NCBI GenBank assembly: GCA_030765055.1
Contig: CM060953.1
Span: forward strand, 181,599,239 to 181,663,238
Length of the DNA: 64,000 bases
Direction of reading: 5' to 3'
Origin: Mantis religiosa
Taxonomy: Eukaryota > Arthropoda > Insecta > Mantodea > Mantidae
This document shows positions 1-10,112 of the stretch, piece after piece. Below the pieces are notes generated by a model. It searched no databases. It was not told the DNA's origin and saw only the letters and a list, made by a program, of their open reading frames with translations. Numbering within the stretch: the first letter of the stretch is position 1; each line of letters starts with the position of its first letter. The position numbers and the translations under genes are program-made.

Positions 1-389
1 CAGGGGAACATCAGCCGCCAAATGTATTGAAAGTACCGCAAAAAATTTATACAATCATTTACCTCACTCAATCAAGGCAAAAAATGAAGAAGTGAAGAAA
101 ATGTCTGCAATAAAGACTTACTTAATCTCTGTTTCATATAACCTTGCCCCGCTGAAATGTATCACTCCGCGTTCAACAACCCTCCCCCTTGCCCTAATTG
201 GCTAATGCTTTCGCGTCATACGCCATAGGCGGTGCCTTCCCATCACATTTAAACCTGCAGTAAATGTCATAATAATTGCCGGGAAAATAAATAAAATCAT
301 ACAAATAAGGATATGAAGGCATGCAAAAATACAAGTTTATAATGAACTGAGCAAATTGAAACAGAATGGCTGAGCAATGAAACTGAAAG

Positions 390-1047
390 AGTTTATAATG
401 AAAGGCCTTTGGCCTTTTCCGCTGGGATTTTTTAAACCAGCACACATACCTGTCAAAAATGCTTGTCTTTCAGTCTTAAAAGTCGTGTCACACCATACTT
501 TACTTTTCGTGTGTTCTTCGTGTATATTTAGCGATTTGTATCTCGGTGCAGTGTGGTTGTCCTTAAATAGCGTCTTTGCCACACAGCAATATCGCCTCTG
601 TCTTTTAGCACATTTTTCTTGCCTCTTTTTTCATTCACAAATCCCAGCTGTATAAGCAATCTGCTGAAATTTGGTAAATCTGCATCCTCATTTACAGCAG
701 ACGAAATGTTACTTATGTTAGGGAGTTTGTTTCTAAAGAAAAACTACACACATGATGATGCACAACACTTTTCACGTATTTTCTCCGAGCACGCACTTTT
801 GTTTATTCCTGCTTTTGCCTGGAGTGGTAAGTTTTCCTGTTTCCTCAATTTCATGTCGCGATGTTCCTACGGATCTAACACTCACACCTGTAACTTCAGA
901 GCACAGCTGTTCGACTTCTCTCACTGACAAAGACGGATTCTTCTCTGTGAGTGCATTAAACACATGCAACACAATTCTTTTTTCGCCTGTTTGTAAATAA
1001 TTATCCTTGCGATACTTCAGCGAAAAACTGGCGGTAGACTCTGCCAT
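390..1047 (-). pseudogene. DDE endonuclease (IS630/Tc1-like) transposase remnant
   Basis: Three reading-frame blocks on the minus strand follow the order expected of an insect DDE_3-type transposase family. The first block starts at Met 1047 (MAESTASFSLKYRKDN) and runs to a stop at 772; it resembles the N-terminal helical domain. The second, about 703-555, contains LPNFSRLLIQLGF and DIAVWQRRYL, the helix-turn-helix and linker motifs just before the catalytic core. The third, about 530-394, contains HTKSKVWCDTT and GLKNPSGKGQRPFII, which match the core after the first catalytic Asp. Stops and frame changes separate the blocks and the first Asp region is missing, so it is dead. A related copy is at 40442-40945. 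No terminal inverted repeats were found here. Family assignment is from motif memory, not a search. Confidence 0.7.
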
Positions 1048-1663
1048 TATACATATAATAAGTACATGCGCAATAAACAATCAATAAAATAATTTAGCTC
1101 CCGCACTCTTGAATGGCGATGCATGACTAATCCAGTTCAAAACAAGGTCAGTGATAAAAGTCATATAAACAAATGTCACCACTACCGCTAAATCACGTGC
1201 TATCGTGCCATGTGCTTGAGAGCAAAGGAACCTCCTCTTTGCTTCGTTTAAGAATTAACATGCATTTCAGATAAATCAACTCTGTTGCGTAATATATTTA
1301 ATTAAAACAGTTACGAAAATATAAATTTGACAGTTCTCTTCCAACATATAATGATATATCACCTTGTTAAATAACGAACTAATTTTTACCGCACGACAGT
1401 CATTACCACAACAGCAACCAATGAGAGGTGATTAAGTCACGTGACCGTTAAGAGATATTGGGCAAGCTTACGTGAAACAAGGTATAGTGATTAGATTAGT
1501 TTAGATTTATTGTCAAGCTTGGGAATTATAAGAATCCATGGTATCGTCAAAATTAATAAACATGTATATAATTAATTATTTTATTTGTATTCAAGTATAA
1601 TAAATTACACATCCAGAAGGGGTTTACAGAAAAGTATTTACAAACTCATCAACTGAGTAAAAA
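1048..1663. other. No recognisable feature
   Basis: AT-rich sequence with no coding signal, repeat or RNA gene that I can support. Confidence 0.5.
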
Positions 1664-1798
1664 CAAAAGGAAGTCAGCGAGGCCTATCTAGTAGGTGTCT
1701 TCAAAGAAACCAACCTGTGCGCCATTCATGCCAAGTGAGTAACCATCATGCCCAATGACATACAGTTGGCTCGCAGAATCCGCGGCGAGAGGGCCTAA
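1664..1798 (+). pseudogene. Histone H3 C-terminal pseudogene fragment
   Basis: The frame reads EVSEAYLVGVFKETNLCAIH, then AK, a TGA stop in place of the Arg codon, then VTIMPNDIQLARRIRGERA and TAA. This is the C-terminal alpha-2/alpha-3 part of the histone H3 fold, with few substitutions (for example ED to KE and MPK to MPN). The stop is a CGA to TGA change. Degraded similarity may extend to about 1640. The N-terminal tail is absent and no promoter or replication-dependent histone stem-loop is evident after the stop, so this is an isolated non-functional piece, not a histone gene. GC content is higher than its surroundings, consistent with recent origin from a histone gene. Confidence 0.85.
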
Positions 1799-2008
1799 GA
1801 GAGGCTCAATCTCGAGGGCGTCAGTTTGCGAACAAAGTCATTGCGCTTAGTGAAAAACACTTTCTACTCAATTGATGAATACAAAATGGAAGAGTGACTT
1901 AGTTTATTAAAATTCGTTATGAATCTATTTTGTATATCTAGAACTGTTAATAATCTGTAAGTAGATTTATTTGTTTTAATTTTTGAAATGTAAAAATGTA
2001 ATTTTAGT

Positions 2009-2009
<1 letters not shown>

Positions 2010-2040
<31 letters not shown>
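2010..2040. repeat. Poly(T) tract
   Basis: About 31 uninterrupted T. It could be the poly(A) tail of a minus-strand retroposed sequence; the flanks do not identify one. Confidence 0.8.
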
Positions 2041-2041
<1 letters not shown>

Positions 2042-2291
2042 TGACGATGCTTTGTAAAAAATGTTGCAAAAAGCAGAATAAATCTAAATCTGAAAGAACA
2101 TATTTTTAATAGTAACAGGGTATACTGGCTGTTCATTATAAATTGACCCTGACATTGTTTACTAATGCTCTAAATTTTGTGTTTGTTTTGTGTATCTTGT
2201 TTTAAAACTGGAGCAGGTTTTTGTCAAAGAAGTTGCCTAGTTCCCTGGCTTATGGTGCTCTCTGCCAATCAAATAGTTTAGTTGAACTCTC

Positions 2292-2960
2292 ATGGAAATT
2301 AATGGTATCAAATTTAGAAAATTTAGAAAATTCACCTACCATCCATGGGCTTTTAGAAAATTTGAACGAATGTTCAAAAGACTAAACTTAAAACTAGCAC
2401 CCCAAAACAAATTCAGTCTGAGGAACCTGCTAAATAAACCACTAAAAAATTCAATCCCCAACAATTTGAGATCAGGAATTTATCAGATTAATTGTGAAAC
2501 CTGTGAATAAAGCTACATAGGAAAAACTAAGAGAAACTTGTTAACCAGGTTAAAAGAACACCAGAGGAACATTAAGTTGAAACAAACAGAAAAATCTGCA
2601 GTGTCACACCATTTTTGGACAGAAAACCACAACATTGGCCACAACATTAAACTGTTAAAATCTTTTAAGTACATTCATAGAATTGGATATTTGGGAAAAA
2701 ATATTCATAAACAAAAACCGTGATAAAGTTATAAATTTTGAAATCCCGGCATTAAATGAAGTATTAAAACTTAGTGCCCCAAACACCAGATGACAGAATG
2801 ATCGGAGCTCCGTAGTAGTGGAAGAAGAGGATTGTTCATTTAGTCACCAAACAGCTGAGGATGAGATCGAATGATCTTGAAAACGTTTCAATTATATAAC
2901 AACAAGTAAGTGAAGTTTGAGTGTAAACATAGTGATTCATAAATCAAACTCAAATATGAA
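2292..2960 (+). pseudogene. Penelope-like element, family B: GIY-YIG endonuclease remnant and 3' end
   Basis: The frame has the linker motif FTYHPWAFRKF, then the GIY-YIG nuclease signature SGIYQINCETCE, an in-frame TAA, and SYIGKTKRN followed by LKEHQRNIK. This is the C-terminal endonuclease of a Penelope-like retroelement; the reverse transcriptase is missing. After the coding remnant comes a hammerhead-like motif with core 2855-2861 (CTGAGGA), and then a sequence shared with family B at 25610-25760. The stop, a frame change near 2723 and the absent RT make it inactive. Confidence 0.8.
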
Positions 2961-3429
2961 GGGATATATGTTAATAATGCTTCTGCTTTTAATATGTATA
3001 TGTACTTATTTACTGCAGTGCCAAAAAATAACCAATGAAAGAAACAGTAAAATCTATTCTTCATTGTTTCTGATAGATATTTTTGATAATGTAAACTTTC
3101 GTGAAAAAAGTTAATACATTTCGCAAAACTAAGAAAAACGAAAGTGTTTGGTATAGTGATCCATGAAGCAAAACTTTAAAAAAAAGAAGAAGAGAATTAT
3201 GCATACAAGACATTTAAAATTAAGTTTATCCCATCAAAGAATCTGTGGCCTACTTATAATCTGCATTTTTGCATCCTGTATGTAACAGAGCAGAGTCTGG
3301 GAATTCTCTCCAAAAATGCTGCAGCAATTCCATTCTGTTAATATGTTTTCAAGATCGTAAGATGTTACATATTAAAAATGAGTTTGGTAAACTCAGTGTT
3401 AAAATTAAAGTAAACAAAAGACACTAATC

Positions 3430-3710
3430 AGTAAAGGCCAGAGGGATGTGCACTCGCATGCAATAAGGTTAGCTGGGTGCAGAGTGTGAATGACTTTAGA
3501 TGTACAGCACGGCCATCAAATGTACAAACAACTGCCACTAGAAGCAAACATCGAAAACAATGTAAATAGTACTCTGCAAACTAGTGAAGCATTGCCTTGT
3601 AAGTGTGAAAGCCCCTGCGAGACTTTCAATATTTCATAATATGGCACCAGTGATTCCTCTGCCACCAAAGCCATTACAAGACGGAGTACTTGGATGGAAG
3701 CTGTCACATA
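3430..3710. repeat. Unclassified dispersed repeat R, copy 1
   Basis: The stretch with ACGGCCATCAAATGTA, GCCACTAGAAGCAAAC and ACTCTGCAAACTAGTGAA recurs as reverse complement at about 63480-63660. The copies are clearly diverged. No coding potential or terminal repeats were recognised. Confidence 0.65.
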
Positions 3711-3796
3711 TTATGCAGTGCATTACAATGAAATTTCACTGAGGTTATATAGAGAAATAAAAACAACCAGGGGGAGGGAAGGATATATAGACATAT

Positions 3797-4218
3797 TGTT
3801 GCCCAAACGGCAAGCCCGCGATGCCGAGCAGTGAATGTAGGCCGGCATAGGGAAGGGAGACAGGAGGGGTGGCTGGGTCTTCGTTTACCCCTCCTCCTAC
3901 CGCTCGAAGGTGCACGAAGTTTTGAGAATGTTTTCCCCCTCCATAAACGGAAGATTCGAGAGGCTTCAGGGCCGATCGAGACAAGCGAAGGACAGTGTTG
4001 TGTGAGTGTGAGCCGGGCAGTTGAGTTGAGCGAGTCGCAGCAGGCAGACGTGTAGTCGCGCTGAGCGTACGTGTAAAGATGAACTGGCAAAATTGTAATT
4101 GTGTGCATTACGTAATTCTGTGTAATTGGCAAGTGTTTAACTGTAAGTCGGTGGAAATAAAGAACATTTTTGAGTGGTGTAATTGGACTTTTCATTTCAC
4201 GAACCCACCAAAGTCACA
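3797..4218 (+). mobile_element. Solo LTR (Gypsy-like, ATAT target duplication)
   Basis: The 422-bp block begins TGTTGCCC and ends AAGTCACA, so it has TG...CA ends with short TGT/ACA inverted termini. It is flanked by ATAT on both sides (3793-3796 and 4219-4222), a 4-bp duplication as made by Gypsy-type integrases. It is more GC-rich than its surroundings and contains AATAAA near 4157. No internal LTR-retrotransposon coding region is adjacent, so it is a solo LTR. A 163-codon antisense frame across it is not credible as a gene. Confidence 0.7.
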
Positions 4219-4222
4219 ATAT

Positions 4223-4745
4223 GTAGTAAGTTAGGGCGAGAAGGTTTTGCTTGGGCGAGAACAGGAGTGAGAAACTTGAAAGGTATAGGTCAAGAGAGTG
4301 AGCTAGATAAATGTCCATTGTGTGGAGAAGAGAATGCAGACTTCCATTGTATATTATATTGTAGTCAAACAAAGATATGGAGAGAGCAGGTCTGGCTATG
4401 TAAATGGGACAATTTGGGGGCGAAGTAGTAATTAGAAACATTTTGTCAGTAAAAGGGGAAAATAACAAGATAAATATAGGGAATTATTTAGGGAAAGTTA
4501 AAGAGAGATGGCTAAGAACAATTAAGAGAAAATGTAGAGTAGGATAGGTGAAATGGCAAAATGTGCAAAAAGAAGTAGAGGACCTCCAATACACAAAAAC
4601 CTAGGGTTAGGTGTATGGGATCGACATGGTAGGATTTTCAGGATTTAGGAGTTATGTGATTTTCCAGTATGGATTTTATAATTGTAATCTTGATTTTGTA
4701 TTTCCATTTAATGATGTAAAAGGAAAGATGAGAAATAAATTACAA
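4223..4745 (+). pseudogene. Non-LTR retrotransposon 3' end (RT C-terminal Cys-His motif)
   Basis: The frame reads RTGVRNLKGIGQESELDKC, PLCGEENADFHCILYCSQT and IWREQ. This is the CPLC...H...C zinc-knuckle-like motif after the RNase H or RT domain of jockey-like LINEs. A frame change follows, then NILSVKGENNKINIGNYLGK and VKERWLRTIK. The 3' untranslated part ends in A-rich sequence near 4745. The upstream side is cut by the solo LTR at 3797-4218. Only the last part of the ORF remains. Confidence 0.65.
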
Positions 4746-4752
4746 TAAAATT

Positions 4753-5105
4753 GTGAATGTGATTAGCACTCTGTGTGATACAAATTCATCTGCTATTGTA
4801 ACTGCAAAGTCTCTGATATCGCATGAACTATTTGAAAATCTTCAGTTCATATCCAACAATTTTGCAGTGTTGCCCAAAGCTATTGAGCAATTAGAAAAAT
4901 CAGGTTTGGAAATGTTCAAGAGCATAAGCATAATAGAAGACAGCTAATTCAGTTAATAGGATACCTCTTGCACCAGGTATCAAAAAAGATTAAAGCTAAA
5001 TTCTAGAATATTCTAAACAAAAATAATGGTTATCAATCTAGGCATGAAAGTTTGAAAATTGGAATTCTTTACATTTGCACCTCTAACATTGTGTGACATC
5101 GAAAG
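4753..5105 (+). pseudogene. hAT-like / CGGBP1-like dimerisation region remnant
   Basis: The frame from 4753 reads ELFENLQFISNNFAVLPKAI and LEKSGLEMFKSISIIEDS to a stop at 4945. After stops and frame changes the sequence gives FFTFAPLTLCDIERSLSLY at about 5060-5117. The order (long helical region, then APLT..DIERS.S) is the C-terminal hAT dimerisation layout often annotated in insects as CGGBP1-like. The gene is interrupted at 5117/5118 by a Penelope-like hairpin that duplicated 12 bp of it. Family call is by motif only. Confidence 0.55.
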
Positions 5106-5117
5106 AAGTCTTTCACT

Positions 5118-5661
5118 ATATCGAGATTCAACTGTATTGGAACACCACAGTGAAGCGAAAATTATTAAATTTTAGATGAGTCGCGTTTTTTACACATCTG
5201 CTTCACTTTCGTACCTATTTTGAGGACATGTTTCGCAAATCTTCGCTTGCATCTACGGCTCTTGTGCGACTGACGCTAGATCCAGCGGTGTGGGTAATTC
5301 TGGGGTTGCTGCTGCCATCTGTTGATTTAGTGATGAACTGAAATGTGGGATTCTCTTCTAGCGGGATTTCAAAGTTCATTAGTTGGTTTTTATGTTTTTC
5401 TATGTATATCCTCTCATATACATAGAAAAACATAAAAACCAACTAATGAACTTTGAAATCCCGCTAGAAGAGAATCCCACATTTCAGTTCATCACTAAAT
5501 CAACAGATGGCAGCAGCAACCCCAGAATTACCCACACCGCTGGATCTAGCGTCAGTCGCACAAGAGCCGTAGATGCAAGCGAAGATTTGCGAAACATGTC
5601 CTCAAAATAGGTACGAAAGTGAAGCAGATGTGTAAAAAACGCGACTCATCTAAAATTTAAT
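5118..5661. mobile_element. Penelope-like element, family A copy 1 (palindrome)
   Basis: A 544-bp insertion flanked by perfect 12-bp duplications AAGTCTTTCACT (5106-5117 and 5662-5673). About 46 bp at the left end (ATATCGAGATTCAACTG...) is unpaired; the rest is a near-perfect inverted repeat with arms about 5164-5407 and 5414-5661 and only a few bases in the loop. Each arm encodes the C-terminal end of a GIY-YIG protein (NQLMNFEIPLEENPTFQF, ending NMSSK) and then the non-coding end with GCGAAACATGTCC. No RT remains. It sits inside the hAT-like remnant. Confidence 0.85.
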
Positions 5662-5673
5662 AAGTCTTTCACT

Positions 5674-6228
5674 GTTTAAAAATTGCTTCAGTGATAGATG
5701 TCAAAATTTCACAATAAATAATTTACGAATGTACGTACTGACCCAGTGTAAATGCACTCTGTGATGATATTATATTTGATAAATAGCAATATGTATAAGC
5801 TTTTAAGTGCAATTCCAAAATGCATGGTTTATGATGCTTGTAATTTGTGCTGCAGTGAAGTGGTTGTCATGGTCAGACTGTAGGTATCTACCTGCAACTG
5901 TTTACATGCGCAAGCAATAACAGTACAGTCCATGTGCAGCATACCTATGGAAAAGTGACAATGCCTCTGGCCTTTACTAATCATCCATTTGGGAAACTTC
6001 AACAGTGTTATCATACCTGACTTTAATAATTAATTTTGCTATTTAAGAGCTGTTCTCTTTACTTTTGTGCATGAAACTTGTTTCTCTCAGAATTTCTTCT
6101 CACTTTAAAATTAGCCTTATTAATTAATTTATTTTTTTCATAATGAACACAAATTTTACAATCAAGCAATTACAAATTGATCTGTAATCATGATGTCAGC
6201 AGTTGAATAATTATGCTCTATACAGCAA
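5674..6228. other. No recognisable feature
   Basis: AT-rich non-coding sequence, either intergenic or an upstream PIGN intron. I saw no upstream PIGN exon here. Confidence 0.5.
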
Positions 6229-6248
6229 ATCTAGGTTTATTTGGTTTA

Positions 6249-6743
6249 GTTAATTGATGGAAATTAATCATTTCTTCACACTTGCCGTATATAGGCTAAG
6301 GTTTTTGATAGATAGCGTCAACAAAATTCAATGCCATGGCGAGGATTTGAACTACGGATCTCCTGGTTTCCGTCCAGTCGCTCTAACCCATTGAGCTACC
6401 ATCGCCAACGTGCCGTCCGTGGTTCAAATCCTGACCATGGCATTGAACTATTTATTTTGACTCTATCCATCAAAAACACTTAGCCTGTATACGGCTAGTG
6501 TGAAGAAATGATGAAGTCTGGGGTTCAAGTACTTACGGTAGTAAGTCACCACAAACGGTGTATCTCGGATGTGAGAGCCCCTAGTGGTTTACTGGAGAAA
6601 TATACGAGTCAAATGGAGAATTTAATGTCAGGATGGCACGTTGGCCATGGTAGCTCAATGGGTTGGAGCAACTGGACGGAAACCAGGAGATCCGGGGCTC
6701 AAATACTGGCCATGGCATTGAATTTTTCATGTTGACTCTATCC
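6249..6743. mobile_element. tRNA-derived SINE family 1, inverted compound copy
   Basis: A minus-orientation SINE-1 copy (about 6249-6413) is joined head-on to a plus-orientation SINE-1 3' half (6414-6510), followed by a second plus copy (6511-6743). tRNA-like A and B boxes are visible (TAGCTCAATGGGTTGGAGC and GGTTCAAATCC). The whole compound is flanked by a 20-bp direct repeat at 6229-6248 and 6744-6763 (starting ATCTAGG), so it entered as one unit. Confidence 0.8.
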
Positions 6744-6944
6744 ATCTAGGTTTATTTGGTTTAAATATCACATAATATAACACTTTGGTTTTATTACAGC
6801 CTTACAATATTGCTCCTTTAAGGATATTTGCTTTTATGGTTATGCATAAAGTTATTTTATGAATCTTATTGGAAGCCATCGTGTATGTATTTGCACAAAG
6901 GCTATTGGTATTCTTACATTGACTAAAAACAAACCTGTTTTCAG

Positions 6945-7129
6945 GTTCTCTCCTTTTTTCATCGTTTTGTTCTAAGCATAGGGGTTGTTGGCCTGGCATT
7001 GTGGCCAATGCTTTCTCTATTACATTTAATACCATGGAAACTCGTAACAGCATGGCTGGGATCCTGTGCCTTCCTTGCCGTCTTTCCGATGCTTCCAGTC
7101 ATTGGCAGGGAGCCCAACACAAATCTTGT
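6945..7129 (+). CDS. PIGN: PIGN exon (first exon seen): GPI ethanolamine phosphate transferase 1
   Basis: PIGN adds ethanolamine phosphate to the first mannose of the GPI anchor precursor in the ER membrane. This exon encodes hydrophobic membrane-spanning sequence, including LSIGVVGLALWPMLSLLHLI, LGSCAFLAVFPMLPVIG and REPNTNLV. The final stretch matches the conserved loop after a transmembrane helix in the animal PIGN C-terminal domain. Acceptor: TTTTCAG at 6944. Donor: GTAAGT at 7130. The exon is 185 bp and leaves two bases of a Val codon that the first base at 10754 completes. Upstream exons, including the alkaline-phosphatase-like catalytic domain, were not found in the window. Confidence 0.85.
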
Positions 7130-8254
7130 GTAAGTTTTGATACTCCTCTGTGTATGCACTGTAACCACTTTTAGGAATGAAGTATTTCTAAAAGTGTGGT
7201 ATACGGAATCTACTGCATTAAATACTGAACTATAAACCAGTTGCTATTAACTTAAAACAAAATATCTGTGATGTTTGCTGTTTTCCCTCTTGAAACTGTG
7301 CATTGTGTAACCATTTCATCCTTTGCTTTCTTCATTATGCAAGCCTGAATTGTAGATAGTCATCTATAAATCAATTTCTTGCAAAACAAAATACTATTGC
7401 AACAGATTTTTAATTTGGACTGTTCTGAATCTTTAAAGTCACGTATTTACTATGGAAAATTTAGGATATTAATGTGACTTAAAGCAGCATAAACATTTTT
7501 ATGTATCTTTTCTTGATTTGTCTATAAATACAAAACATGTCTTACCACTTAAATATCAAAATCCCAGAAACACCCATGCATGTCAGTCACTGTTTATTTT
7601 ATGTGGTCCCATCCGATCCTTTGGGGCAAGCTTGGTATCCTACCGCTTTGAGAACAAACCCAGCCAAACTTTGATTCTGAAATCCTAGCCAGTGTTCTTC
7701 TTTGCTTAAGCCAGCAGAGTTAGTGTCATAGCAATGGTAGTAACAATCTGTAAAGGCAGAATTAGTTAATGACAAAAATGGTTTTGTTAGAAACTAATAA
7801 AGACAGTTTAGTACTCTTTGATAGTTATTGTCTTCCTCAGTATTGGCATTTCTTGTGGTAAAATTAACTTGCTGACTTTTGTATATTTGGAGGAGTTTTA
7901 ACAATGATATCAAAGTTAATTAAAAAAAAAAAGAACTACAAATAGTATTTTATGCTGACATTGCTTTGATTATGTAACTTAGAGAAAATTTGTATTTCTT
8001 AAAGTTTCTGTTAAGACAATAACATTGTAAATAATTGTAAAATAATACAATAACTTTTTTAAAGTAATGTAACTTTTGTTTTCTTTGGCAATTATCATGT
8101 AGGTATGTGACATATGGCTTCTCTGTCTGCCTGCCTGTTTCTCTCTCCCTGTTGTTTCTATATGCATCTAACAAGCAGCATTTTCAGATTAAAATTTGTA
8201 TGCATTAACATTATTTTGCACTTCATTCTCAAAGACAAACACATTTATTTTTAA
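7130..8254 (+). other. PIGN intron, unique-looking part
   Basis: AT-rich intron sequence between the first seen exon and the first intronic SINE. No repeat or coding signal recognised. Confidence 0.7.
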
Positions 8255-8267
8255 CGGTCATGTGATT

Positions 8268-8495
8268 TTAATTAATTAATGGAAATTAATCATTTCTTCA
8301 CACTAGCCATATATAGGCTAAGGTTTTTGATAGATATAGTCAACATGAAAAATTCAATGTCACATCCAGGATTTGAACCACGGATCTCCTGGTTTCCGTC
8401 CAGATGCTCATTGGATTAGGGCGACTGGACGGAAACCAGGAGATCTGTGGTTCAAATCCCAGACGTGGCATTAAATTTTTCATGTTGAGTCTTAT
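8268..8495. mobile_element. SINE family 1, foldback (inverted-dimer) copy
   Basis: A minus SINE-1 3' half (8268-8400) is fused within the tRNA-like region to its plus counterpart (8401-8495), giving a hairpin. The 13-bp duplication CGGTCATGTGATT lies at 8255-8267 and 8496-8508, so the fused form inserted as a unit. It is in PIGN intron sequence. Confidence 0.85.
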
Positions 8496-8615
8496 CGGTC
8501 ATGTGATTGTTTCAATTGATATACTAATAGAACTTTTTAATAATAATTTTTACATTTCTGTGGGGAGCATATCTCAGTTAGAAGCAGTAAGAATCTAAGA
8601 TTTAAAAAATTATGT

Positions 8616-8636
8616 AATAATAATAATAATAATAAC

Positions 8637-8697
<61 letters not shown>

Positions 8698-8755
8698 TTA
8701 ATAATTAATAATAATAATTAATAATTAATAATAATTAATAATAATTAATAATAAC
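8616..8755. repeat. (AAT)n microsatellite
   Basis: About 140 bp of AAT repeats degenerating to AATTAATAATA units at the right. It adjoins the 3' end of the minus-strand LINE remnant at 8907-9140 and is probably its expanded tail. Confidence 0.95.
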
Positions 8756-8906
8756 CTTATTGATCACAAACATTTACAAAAGTGAGCAAAAGCTCTGTAA
8801 ACAGGGGACACGTCAAAGAAATATATGATAACAAATATTATTTACAACACTTGATAATGTATATTTAGGTAAAAATGCCTTTACAAAAAGAAAAGAAAAA
8901 CAATGT

Positions 8907-9140
8907 TTATAGACTATCTTCTAGATATTCCCTTAATGAGTAATATGACTTTTTTATCGGCATGTCTTTAATGGCTTTATGAAATGATTTCATATCTTTT
9001 GTTTGTCGTATTTTGGTGGGTAATTTATTATACATTTTTATTCCTGCATATAGTGGGCTTTTTTCAAGTAATGTTAATCTGTGTTCTAGTGGCTTTAAGT
9101 TGCCTTTGGTTCTGGTCTGATAGCCGTGTTGTTTTGTGTA
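8907..9140 (-). pseudogene. Non-LTR retrotransposon (jockey/CR1-like) RT C-terminus
   Basis: The minus frame reads YTKQHGYQTRTKGNL, then LEKSPLYAGIKMYNKLPTKI, then KSFHKAIKDMPIKKSYYSLR and EYLEDSL before TAA at 8907. H.Y.TR and G.K.YNKLP are typical of the last 80 residues of CR1/jockey-group reverse transcriptases. The frame is open for about 77 codons but closed upstream at 9143. The 3' untranslated region (8756-8906) ends at the (AAT)n tract. 5'-truncated and inactive, in a PIGN intron. Confidence 0.8.
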
Positions 9141-9309
9141 CTATATAGGTTGTCAAAATTTATATGTATATAGTTCCAAAGTTCCAATATATATTGAGAT
9201 GGGAAAGTTAATATTTTCAGTTTCTGAATATAGGTCTACGAGATTCTTTTGGACCTGTGTGTGTTATTATGCAGCTCCTTTCTTGGAAGTGTTGAAAACA
9301 GTGTTGTTA

Positions 9310-10112
9310 TAATAAATTAAATTTAAAGAGAGTCGATTAATGACTAAACAACACTTTTAAATGTTTCCGGAACATGTTTCAGAGACTTTGCCTTCATCCT
9401 CAACCGGCCATCGACTGGTTCTCATTGGTGTAGTTGACGATATTTTGTCATAGATCTCCTCTGGTGGCGGTTCAAGGAACTTGCTGAACAAATCTTTCTG
9501 GGGGATGTCAAAATTGAATACTTTGTTCCTATTTTTTGAAATGAAGATTTGTTCCCATGTGGATAGTTCTAGTTTTAATAATTTTGGTTCTGGATTTATG
9601 TTGTGTTTTTTTTTTTCAAAAATGTGTGGCAACTGCTGATTTTTCTAATTGTTTATGTTTTATGTTTCTAAAGTGTTCCTTTGCTCTTGTTTCTAACACT
9701 TCCAACCAAAAGAAATTAAGAAACAAAGCAAAGGAACACTTTAGAAACATAAAATATAAACAATTAGAAAAATCAGCAGTTGCCACACATTTTTGGGAAA
9801 AAAAACCACAACATAAATCCAGAACCAAAATTACTAAAACATACATCAGGAAAACAAGAACTATCCACATGGGAACAAATCTTCATTTCAAAAAATAGGA
9901 ACAAGGTACATCCCCCAGAAAGATTTGTTCAGCAAGTTCCTTGAACCGCCACCAGAGGAGACCTATGACAAAATATCGTCAGCTACACCAATGAGAATCA
10001 GTCGATGGCCAGTTGAGGATGGAGGCAAAGTCTCTGAAACATGTTCCGGAAACATTTAAAAGTAAGTGTTGTTTAGTCAGTAATCGACTCCCTTTAAATT
10101 TAATTTATTATG
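9310..10112. mobile_element. Penelope-like element, family C (palindrome)
   Basis: An inverted repeat of about 390 bp per arm with its centre near 9710. Both arms encode family-C GIY-YIG C-terminal sequence: on the minus arm STWEQIFISKNRNKVFNFDI and PPPEEIYDKISSTTP; on the plus arm a decayed equivalent with AKEHFRNIK and LEKSAVATHFW. Each arm carries a hammerhead-like motif (9364-9409 minus, 10007-10053 plus) ending GAAACATGTTCCGG. RT absent. Lies in PIGN intron sequence. Confidence 0.8.

Noticed and set aside
2845..2890. Family B block as an active hammerhead
   Set aside because: The CTGAGGA core and stem II are good, but stem I does not pair and the cleavage-site region (AAAACGTTTC) departs from the pattern, so I list it only as hammerhead-like.
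3704..4195. 163-codon minus-strand frame
   Set aside because: Antisense to a solo LTR; no motif and no supporting context.
9557..9898. 113-codon plus-strand frame as a gene
   Set aside because: It crosses the axis of the family C palindrome, mixing antisense and sense of the same endonuclease.
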